Origin: Pedococcus sp. 5OH_020
GTDB lineage: Bacteria; Actinomycetota; Actinomycetes; Actinomycetales; Dermatophilaceae
Direction of reading: 5' to 3'
NCBI RefSeq assembly: GCF_027812955.1
Contig: NZ_JAPYZV010000013.1
Coordinates: 1-64,000, forward strand
Length of the DNA: 64,000 nucleotides
The position numbers and the translations under genes are program-made. Positions 54,625-61,687 of this stretch are shown here, one piece after another. The stretch's first letter is position 1, and the number at the start of each line of letters is the position of its first letter. Under the pieces are notes generated by a model. That model saw only the letters and a program-made list of their open reading frames with translations. It was not told the origin of the DNA and searched no databases.

Positions 54625-55389
54625 CGTTCGGTGACCTCCGTGGGACGCGTAATCGGGGAAGGAAGGGGGCGAGCTGCCGCGATGTGCGACGGAACTGGGT
54701 TGGGGCACCTAAGCAGAATGGCCGCCGTCACTGCGGCCTCCCGAAACAACCGCTTGGCCGGCCTCGCGGCGCAGCCCGCCTCAGTCACAAGGGGATGGTT
54801 TTGGCACAGTGCGCGGGCAGGCGGCGACTGCTGATGAGGGCGTGTCGGACGTCCCGAAATTGACGGTGAGGTGGCGATCTGAGGCACTCCGAGCTGATGT
54901 CCGGGACGTCCCCGGGGACCGCCCGCCAGGAACGGCGCGCCGCTCAGCAGCATTAATCCTCGTCTTCCATTTATCGGAACTGGACTCCGTTATATGCAAC
55001 GGTCGGTACGCTAGCACGGCGATGGTCGCAGCAAAAGGGATCCGGATGCCGGAAAGGTGGTCCACTTAGCGCCCTTCCGTTCCGGGGCCGAGCGGACATG
55101 GCGAGGGGGGTGCAGTTAACACGTGCCAAGGGCTCGAGCAGACCAAGTCGCGCTCGCCATCCTCGAGCTGCGGGTCGACGCGGGCGCCCAGGCGAGTACG
55201 CCCCACAGGAGCAGCTCGCCAAGCCGCGTGGTGCCTACCGGCGGAGCCAGCCGCCACCCTGGCCGGTGAGCGGCTCCGCCGCCCACGCATCGAAAGCTCC
55301 CCCCGATAGTCGTGAAGCAGTACGACGCCGTCCAGCAACGCCACGCGTGAGGCGATCGACGACGCAGAAGGGCCCGGTGCGTTGCAAGT
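54625..55389. other. 765-bp gap with no recognisable gene
   Basis: Neither strand gives a convincing protein. A small inverted repeat CCGTT-N6-AACGG lies at 54987-55002, about 365 bp upstream of the SDR start. This gap is long for an otherwise dense region and may hold decayed sequence or a non-coding RNA I cannot see. Confidence 0.35.
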
Positions 55390-56322
55390 TCACTCCTGAA
55401 GGGCAGCCGCAAAGATGTCCAGCGATCTGGCCACCTCAGCCAGCGCCGGAGTCCTGTTCAGGTGCCCATGAGGCATGCCCGCCGCGAGCGTGCACTGCAC
55501 TGTGACGCCAGCCTCGGCGAGCTGGCGTGCAAGCAGTTCGGCTGACGACCGAAGATCGTCATATTCGGAGATCAGCACGTGGGCGGGAGGGAGCCCACGG
55601 AGGGGGGCCGCTCCGGGCAGTGCGTCGGGAGGCACGTCGCTGATCCTTCCCACGTAGGTGCGGACCATCGCCTCGACGGACGCGGGAGTGAAACGAAGGG
55701 CTGGGGGCAGCGGAGCCATCATCGCGCTCACTTCGAAGTCGAGCGCCGGATTCGGAAAGTGCGCGAAGGGATATGCCAGGAGGAGAGCTGCCGGCTGCGT
55801 GTGTCCACCGTCCCGCAGCCGTAGAGCCACGGCCAAGGCCAATGCACCTCCAGCACTCGCACCGCCTAGGCAGACCTTGCGAGGCTGGTCTTGGTTGGCC
55901 AGCTCCCCCCGAGCCACGGCATCCCACACTGCGGCCACGTCGTCAATGGGCCAGGGGTAACGAATCTGGCCATCGGCGAGACGGTAGCCCACACTCACGA
56001 CGGTTGCTCTCGATCGGGCGGCCAGCTCGGCACTGACCACGTGCGCCTCCGGCATGTCGAGGTCGCCGGCGCTGAAGCCGCCGCCATGGGCCCAGACGAG
56101 GACCGACCCTGTGGCGCGCCTCGGCGTGTAACGGCGGCAGGAGATGGGACCGTGCGTTCCTAGTGCGACGATGTCGTCCATGGCTACGTTCTCGGGGAAC
56201 GTCCACGGCGCGGGATCCCGTTGGAATTCGTCCCACCTCTTCGCCGTTTCGACGTCGAGGCACGTTGGGTCGAGCCCCTCGAGAAGGTGAAGCTTGGCGG
56301 CGAGGAAGGCATCAAACGGCAT
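55390..56322 (-). CDS. HSL-family alpha/beta hydrolase (esterase or lactonase)
   Basis: A 310-residue esterase of the hormone-sensitive-lipase (family IV) type. The oxyanion motif is HGGGF in VLVWAHGGGFSAGDLDMPEA, the nucleophile is Ser in GGASAGGALALAVA, the acid is in LISEYDDLRSSAELLARQLA, and the His in AAGMPHGHLNRTPALAE. There is no signal peptide. I start at ATG 56322 (MPFDAFLAAKL). It could cleave acyl or lactone conjugates of sugars; the actual substrate is unknown. Confidence 0.9.
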   Translation of the reverse strand: MPFDAFLAAKLHLLEGLDPTCLDVETAKRWDEFQRDPAPWTFPENVAMDDIVALGTHGPISCRRYTPRRATGSVLVWAHGGGFSAGDLDMPEAHVVSAELAARSRATVVSVGYRLADGQIRYPWPIDDVAAVWDAVARGELANQDQPRKVCLGGASAGGALALAVALRLRDGGHTQPAALLLAYPFAHFPNPALDFEVSAMMAPLPPALRFTPASVEAMVRTYVGRISDVPPDALPGAAPLRGLPPAHVLISEYDDLRSSAELLARQLAEAGVTVQCTLAAGMPHGHLNRTPALAEVARSLDIFAAALQE

Positions 56323-56594
56323 GGGAGCGGTCTTCCCGTGTAGGTACGTGCGAAGCAAACAGCAAGGACTTGCCAATTGGCGTCGACGCACCAGCACATG
56401 TCGACATCAAGCATCGCCAGCCGCTGAAGGTGCCCGACCAGCCCGACACGTGAGGCCCGGCCTCGACTGTGGACGGTTCATTCGGCGCACTCCGGTGCGG
56501 CCCATGCGAGCCCCGTACTCGCCCTCGAGTCCGCCTACGCGTGAACCAGGGGCGGGCTGGGGCGGAGGGTTTGATCAACCTCATACGTCTCCTT

Positions 56595-57611
56595 CTAGGT
56601 CAGCCGCGGGTCAACGTGGACCTTCGGCCCTGCACCCGCTCCGGTGGGTCGCTCGTTGGCCAGCACTAGCCCAACCTCATCCAGACCGACGGTCGCGCAC
56701 ACCAGGGGCCGTGGGTCGACGGATCCGTCGGCGAAGGCCGCGATCGTGGCCTCGAGTCCCGGAGAGGCGGACAGGATGCCGATGCAGGACACGTCCTTCA
56801 GCGCCATGATGCGTGTGTCGATCGTGCTGGGGCTGCCCGCCAGTCCGACGTACACGACCCGGCCCGCCGGTTCCACGCGATCCAATGCCGTCGCCGGTAA
56901 GTGTGCCGCATTGGAAGCCTCGACTACGGCGTCGAACGGCAGGTGGGGCAGCGTGCTTTCCGTCCACACATGCTCGAAACCGAGGGCACGCGCAAAGTCG
57001 AGGGATCGGGGCGAACGGTCGAGTAGATGCACTTCGACCCCCTGAGCCCTGAGAAACAGCGACACCAGCACGCCTATCGTCCCGAGCCCTAGCACGAGTG
57101 CACGATCCCCGGGTCCGGTTTGGGTGGCTCGAGCCGACCGCAGCGCATTGCCGCCCGGTTCGACCAAGGCCCCAAGAACCGCGTCCACACCCGAGGGCAG
57201 CTCGTGCAGCGAGCGGACCGGAACCGCGATCTGTTCAGCGAGGGCGCCCGGTCGCCCGTCACGCACGCCCACCTCGTCACGGTGGTCGCACACGTGCTGA
57301 TGCCCACGCAAGCATCGCCGACACGTCCCATCCCCGATCATGGTGTCGCCCATCACTCGACGTCCTACCCAGCCGGGGTCGACGCCGCCCCCGACGGCGC
57401 TGACTGTGCCGGCCCACTCGTGGCCCAGCCGCATGGGATACGAGGAATGACCTTCACGCAGGTAGGTCATCTCCCCGGTGAAGAACTCGACGTCTGTGCC
57501 GCAGAGTCCCACGCGCTCGACGTCGATCACTGCCTCGCCCGCGGCCGGAACAGGCCGAGGGACGTCCGCGACGGCATACTGCCTCGCACCGAGGAGCACG
57601 AACGCGCGCAT
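56595..57611 (-). CDS. Zinc-dependent medium-chain alcohol/polyol dehydrogenase
   Basis: A 338-residue zinc MDR. The catalytic zinc cysteine and neighbours are in VGLCGTDVEFFTGEMTYL, the His-Glu pair in PMRLGHEWAGTVSAVGGGVD, and the structural zinc cysteines in GDGTCRRCLRGHQHVC. The Rossmann motif is ALVLGLGTIGVLVSLFLRA. It resembles L-threonine/sorbitol-type dehydrogenases and L-arabinose or L-fucose 1-dehydrogenase-like enzymes. The start is ATG 57611 (MRAFVLLGARQYAV). The FAH-family gene lies 32 bp upstream on the same strand, so they form one operon. Confidence 0.9.
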   Translation of the reverse strand: MRAFVLLGARQYAVADVPRPVPAAGEAVIDVERVGLCGTDVEFFTGEMTYLREGHSSYPMRLGHEWAGTVSAVGGGVDPGWVGRRVMGDTMIGDGTCRRCLRGHQHVCDHRDEVGVRDGRPGALAEQIAVPVRSLHELPSGVDAVLGALVEPGGNALRSARATQTGPGDRALVLGLGTIGVLVSLFLRAQGVEVHLLDRSPRSLDFARALGFEHVWTESTLPHLPFDAVVEASNAAHLPATALDRVEPAGRVVYVGLAGSPSTIDTRIMALKDVSCIGILSASPGLEATIAAFADGSVDPRPLVCATVGLDEVGLVLANERPTGAGAGPKVHVDPRLT

Positions 57612-57643
57612 CGTGGCACTCTTCGTATCGCCCCCTTGAATGA

Positions 57644-58504
57644 TCATCGAGGCTCGAGGACGTTCTGGCGCTGGCTTCCCAGGCCCGAGATGCCGAGCTC
57701 CATCACGTCGCCGGGCTTCAGCCATACCGGGGGGACGAAGCCCATCCCCACGCCGGGCGGCGTTCCGGTATTGATGAGGTCCCCTGGCTCGAGAACCATG
57801 AACTGGCTGAGATGATGCACGATGAAATACGGGTCGAAAATCATCGTCCTGGTGTTCCCCGTCTGCCGGCGGGTCCCATTCACGTCGAGCCACATGTCCA
57901 GGCTCAGCACGTCTCTGATGTCGTCGGCAGTGGTGAGCCATGGGCCCGCGGGATTGAACGTCTCAGCGGACTTGCCTTTGCACCATTGACCGCCTCGTTC
58001 CATCTGGAACGCCCGCTCAGAGACGTCGTTGACGACGCAGTACCCGGCGATGGCATCCTTCGCCTCGTCAACTGACGGCAGGTAGCTGGTGCGTCGACCT
58101 ACCACGATCCCTAGCTCAACCTCCCAGTCGGGCTTCGTCGCCCCCCGGGGGATGCGGACGTCGTCGTTCGGGCCGATGAGCGTGTTGGGAGACTTTGTGA
58201 ACAGAATCGGCTCCTCCGGAACGGCCTGACCGGTCTCAGCGGCGTGGTCGCGATAGTTGAGGCCAATGCACAGAATTTGGTGCGGTCGGGCGATGGGAGC
58301 GCCGATCCTTTCCCCGTCGAACGTGGCTACCTCACCAGCCGCCGCCCGGGCGGTGACGAGGGGCGCGATGGTGTCGAGTCCGCCGGAGCCGAAGAACTCC
58401 TCGTTGAAGTCGGGGACCACATCAGACAGGTCGACATAGGTCCGCTCGTCGAGTCTGGCGACGGGCTTCTCGTGCCCGGGCTGTCCGATGCGCATGAGCT
58501 GCAT
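57644..58504 (-). CDS. Fumarylacetoacetate hydrolase-family enzyme (2,4-diketo-3-deoxy-sugar-acid hydrolase-like)
   Basis: A 286-residue FAH-fold protein. The core has ILCIGLNYRDHAAETGQAVP, the metal site glutamates in DWEVELGIVVGRRTSYLP, GYCVVNDVSERAFQMERGGQ with WCKGKSAETFNPAGPWL, and NTGTPPGVGMGFVPPVWLKP near the end. This sequence type includes 2,4-diketo-3-deoxy-L-fuconate hydrolase and the 5-hydroxy-2,4-dioxopentanoate hydrolases of non-phosphorylative pathways, which split the C2-C4 diketo acid to pyruvate plus lactate or glycolate. It is in one strand with zinc dehydrogenase and SMP-30 genes, which supports that role. Confidence 0.88.
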   Translation of the reverse strand: MQLMRIGQPGHEKPVARLDERTYVDLSDVVPDFNEEFFGSGGLDTIAPLVTARAAAGEVATFDGERIGAPIARPHQILCIGLNYRDHAAETGQAVPEEPILFTKSPNTLIGPNDDVRIPRGATKPDWEVELGIVVGRRTSYLPSVDEAKDAIAGYCVVNDVSERAFQMERGGQWCKGKSAETFNPAGPWLTTADDIRDVLSLDMWLDVNGTRRQTGNTRTMIFDPYFIVHHLSQFMVLEPGDLINTGTPPGVGMGFVPPVWLKPGDVMELGISGLGSQRQNVLEPR

Positions 58505-58552
58505 GAGTACTCCATGTGGGTGGGTAGGTGGGTGTGGACGTGGCCGGGAGGA

Positions 58553-59449
58553 CTATGCCGCCGGGGCCTTGGTGGCCCAAAGCGAGCACGGCGTGCCGGG
58601 GATCGGGACGCGGACAGTGAAGAGGCGTCCGGAGTCTGGGTATTGAGCGAGCTGAGCGGGCTCGAGCTCGTGGGTTGCCGTGGTGATGACGAGGGTGCGC
58701 AGGTCGTCACCGGCGAAGGCAAGGCTCGACGTGTGCGGGGCCGGGACGTGGATCTCGTCGACGAGAGTCCCTTCGGGCGTGTACCGGCGCACGACCCCAA
58801 CCCCCCAGACGGCGACCCAAAGGTGGTCTTCGGAGTCGATGGCAACCCCGTCGGGCCAGCCGTCAGTGATCATGAGAAACGCTTCGCGCGCACCCGTAGC
58901 GCCCGTGGGAGGGTCGTAGTTGCGAGCGTGGACCACTTGCCGAAGGGTGTCGACGCTGTACATGCGCTTTCCGTCGGTGGTCCAGGCCAAGCCGTTCGAG
59001 AGGGTGAGGTCATCGTCGAGGACAGCGATCGAACCGTCGTGCTCAAGACGAACGAGCGTCTCCCCGCGGGACGGCCCGTCCAACGACAGGGTTCCCACAA
59101 GGAACCTGCCATCAGGATCGGTCCCCCCATCGTTCAGTCGGGCCCGCCTCCCGGCCGGCACGACTCTGGCTCCATCGGTGCGGGTCCCGTTCGGGTGCAC
59201 CACGACCAACGTTTCCTGAGCCGCCACCAGCAGGCTGCCGTTGTCACCCACCGCCACGGCGCCCACCGTGCCAGGGAACACCAACCGGTCCGTGACGTGG
59301 ACAAGTCCATCGGCGAGCGTGCCTTCGAACAAGGCGCCGGCGACGATGTCGACCCAAAGCAGCCGACGGCGGACCGGGTCCCAGACCGGGCCCTCGCCGA
59401 GTATGTACCGCCCGGCTGAGGCCGGGCGGGCACCAGCCGTAAACGCCAT
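58553..59449 (-). CDS. SMP-30/gluconolactonase-family sugar lactonase
   Basis: A 298-residue six-bladed propeller lactonase. Metal ligands are visible as Glu in LGEGPVWDPVRRRLLWVDIV, Asn in RARLNDGGTDPDGRFLVGTL, Asn in LSNGLAWTTDGKRMYSVDT and Asp in DGWPDGVAIDSEDHLWVAVW. The family opens aldonolactones such as glucono-, arabino- or fuconolactone. It is the first gene of the minus-strand set and is divergent from the dehydratase at 59930, sharing a 480-bp control region. Confidence 0.93.
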   Translation of the reverse strand: MAFTAGARPASAGRYILGEGPVWDPVRRRLLWVDIVAGALFEGTLADGLVHVTDRLVFPGTVGAVAVGDNGSLLVAAQETLVVVHPNGTRTDGARVVPAGRRARLNDGGTDPDGRFLVGTLSLDGPSRGETLVRLEHDGSIAVLDDDLTLSNGLAWTTDGKRMYSVDTLRQVVHARNYDPPTGATGAREAFLMITDGWPDGVAIDSEDHLWVAVWGVGVVRRYTPEGTLVDEIHVPAPHTSSLAFAGDDLRTLVITTATHELEPAQLAQYPDSGRLFTVRVPIPGTPCSLWATKAPAA

Positions 59450-59630
59450 CAGTAGCCGGACCCTGCACAGGTGGCGAGAACCTGTCTCCCCTCGTCGACG
59501 GCGTTGAACCGATTCGCACGCGGCGTCGTCAGGGGGTTCCCGCTGACACTTACGGCTCGTGCCCGGCCGCCTACATGGGAAGGCCTCAGTGACTGGGTCG
59601 GCACATTGACGCCCATCTCGGTCTCCTGGT

Positions 59631-59647
59631 TGTCAGTGACACTGACA
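59631..59647. promoter_or_regulatory. Perfect 17-bp palindrome TGTCAGTGACACTGACA
   Basis: Eight-base arms around a central A, 182 bp from the SMP-30 start and 283 bp from the dehydratase start. It is a likely operator for the divergent sugar-acid genes. Confidence 0.6.
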
Positions 59648-59798
59648 TGGCCTCGGGGCAACCCCCGACTCGCGTCGTACGCTCTACGCGCTGGAAAGTG
59701 TAAGCGCCTTCTTGCCCACCCGCGGAGGCTGGAGGACGCTTCGAGCAGGGTCACGACACGATCCGCGGCGACGCTGTGATGGCGCAACTTAGAAGTCT

Positions 59799-59834
59799 CA
59801 CGTTCCGGAATATAGTACAGCATTCCGATACGTG
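59799..59834. promoter_or_regulatory. Nested inverted repeat upstream of the dehydratase
   Basis: CGGAAT-N10-ATTCCG (59806-59827) lies inside outer arms CACGT and ACGTG (59799-59803 and 59830-59834). GGAAT-spacer-ATTCC repeats are typical of IclR-family operators, and the window has one IclR gene. It is about 100 bp upstream of the dehydratase. Confidence 0.6.
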
Positions 59835-59929
59835 GAAGATATTGTCGTCCGTAACGGCGTGCTAGCGTCGCGGAGGAATTCCGCTCGTCGGGTCGCAATT
59901 CACACTTGTTGGAATTATGAGGAGTCGCT

Positions 59930-61687
59930 GTGACAGACAGCCAGCCCAGTCTTGGCGCGTCCGGCCAGCTGCGCAGCGCGCAGTGGTATGCCGGGGAGGA
60001 CCGCAACGCCTATATCCACCGCGCTTGGATGCGCCGGGGCCTGCCCGCCGACGCCTTCACCGGACGTCCGCAGATCGCCATCGCGAACACCGCCTCGGAC
60101 TTCACGCCGTGCAACGCACACCTGAGCGAGGTCGCCCGGTCGGTGCGAGACGGTGTTCACGAAGCAGGGGGTATACCCCTAGAGCTGCCGGTGGTCTCCT
60201 TGGGTGAGACGCAGGTCAGGCCGACCGCGATGCTGTGGCGCAACATGGCAGCTATGGCGACGGAGGAGATGCTTCGAGCTAACCCCGTAGACGCCGTCGT
60301 CCTGTTGGGTGGATGCGACAAGACGATCCCGGCCCTCCTCATGGCTGCGGCTTCGGTGGACCTGCCTGCTGTGGTCGTGCCCGGCGGACCGATGCTCACC
60401 GGCACCTTCCGCGGTGTTCCACTCGGCTGCGGAACCGACGTCTGGCGGCTGTCTGAAGAGGTGCGGGCCGGAACGCTGTCGCAGGAGCAGTTCATGCGAT
60501 CAGAGTCCGCGATGATCAGGTCGAAGGGCCACTGCAACACCATGGGCACCGCCTCAACAATGGCCCTCGTCGCCGAGGCCCTGGGGACGGTGATCCCGGG
60601 CGTGGCAGGAATCCCAGCACCCGATGCCCGGCTCCTGGAGGCGGCCCACGCAACGGGGAGGTTGGCCGTAGAGCTCGTCGCCGTTGACCGACGGCCCAGT
60701 ACGTACCTCACGAAGGCCTCCTTCCATAACGCCATCGTCACCCTGGCGGCCATCGGAGGCTCGACGAACGCCGTTGTCCATCTCCTTGCCATCGCTGGCC
60801 GACTGGGAGTTGACCTCACCCTCGACGACTTCGACCGCATCGGGTCGCGCGTACCGGTCCTCGTCGACCTACAGCCCGCTGGCCGATTTCTGATGGAGGA
60901 CTTCCATCGCGCCGGTGGTCTCCTCGCGGTACTGCATGAGGTCCGTGATCTGCTGGACCCGACGGCGCTGACCGTGACCGGGCAGTCCCTGGTGGGGTAC
61001 CTGGAGAACTCTCGGGCGGAGGTTCACGTCTGGGATCCGGAAGTGATACGCAGCCGCACCGCCCCCCTTCTTGAAGAAGGTGGCATCGCCGTACTGCGTG
61101 GCAACCTCGCGCCGGACGGAGCGATCATCAAGCCGGCGGCCGCTTCACCGCACCTGGTGCGACACCAAGGCCGGGCCGTCGTCTTCGACTCCATCGAGGA
61201 CTTCCACACCCGCATCGACGATCCCAATCTCGACGTCGACGCGGAGTCGATCCTGGTGTTGCGGGGCTGCGGCCCCAAGGGCTACCCCGGCATGCCGGAG
61301 GTATCCAACATGCCGTTGCCGAAGAAGCTTCTCGAACAGGGCGTGCGTGACATGGTCCGAATCTGCGACGGCCGGATGAGCGGGACGGCGTATGGCACGA
61401 TCGTGCTTCACGTCGCACCGGAGGCGGCCGCTGGTGGCGTGCTTGGTTTGGTGCGAACTGGCGACACAATCTTCTTGGACGTGCCCCAACGGCGGTTGCA
61501 CCTCGACGTTTCGGACGCCGAGCTTGCCACCCGAAGAGTTCCTGACGCGACGACGTCTGCGTACGCACGTCCCTCACGCGGTTGGGAGCGGCTTTATGTC
61601 GAGCGTGTGCTCCAGGCCCATACGGGCGCGGACCTGGACTTCCTGGTGGGGTCCAGCGGTTCGAGCGTGAGCCGTGAGTCTCACTGA
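59930..61687 (+). CDS. IlvD/Edd-family sugar-acid dehydratase (L-arabinonate/pentonate dehydratase-like)
   Basis: A 585-residue iron-sulfur dehydratase. The cluster cysteines are Cys61 (FTPCNAHL), Cys129 (LLGGCDKTIPALLMAAA) and Cys202 (GHCNTMGTASTMALVAEALG), the three-cysteine pattern of [2Fe-2S] members such as pentonate dehydratases. ICDGRMSGTAYGTIVLHVAP near residue 480 is conserved. It starts at GTG 59930 with a GAGGAG site. It would remove water from an aldonate to give a 2-keto-3-deoxy acid. It overlaps the next gene by 14 bp and is divergent from the SMP-30 lactonase gene. Dihydroxy-acid dehydratase (IlvD proper) is less likely in this setting. Confidence 0.92.
   Translation: MTDSQPSLGASGQLRSAQWYAGEDRNAYIHRAWMRRGLPADAFTGRPQIAIANTASDFTPCNAHLSEVARSVRDGVHEAGGIPLELPVVSLGETQVRPTAMLWRNMAAMATEEMLRANPVDAVVLLGGCDKTIPALLMAAASVDLPAVVVPGGPMLTGTFRGVPLGCGTDVWRLSEEVRAGTLSQEQFMRSESAMIRSKGHCNTMGTASTMALVAEALGTVIPGVAGIPAPDARLLEAAHATGRLAVELVAVDRRPSTYLTKASFHNAIVTLAAIGGSTNAVVHLLAIAGRLGVDLTLDDFDRIGSRVPVLVDLQPAGRFLMEDFHRAGGLLAVLHEVRDLLDPTALTVTGQSLVGYLENSRAEVHVWDPEVIRSRTAPLLEEGGIAVLRGNLAPDGAIIKPAAASPHLVRHQGRAVVFDSIEDFHTRIDDPNLDVDAESILVLRGCGPKGYPGMPEVSNMPLPKKLLEQGVRDMVRICDGRMSGTAYGTIVLHVAPEAAAGGVLGLVRTGDTIFLDVPQRRLHLDVSDAELATRRVPDATTSAYARPSRGWERLYVERVLQAHTGADLDFLVGSSGSSVSRESH

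Noticed and set aside
54625-55389. Search for a gene in the 765-bp gap (several overlapping frames up to 135 codons)
   Set aside because: No frame shows family motifs or a plausible ribosome site; all are Arg/Pro/Ala-rich.
58244-59419. A 391-codon plus-strand frame opposite the FAH and SMP-30 genes
   Set aside because: Antisense of two well-supported genes.
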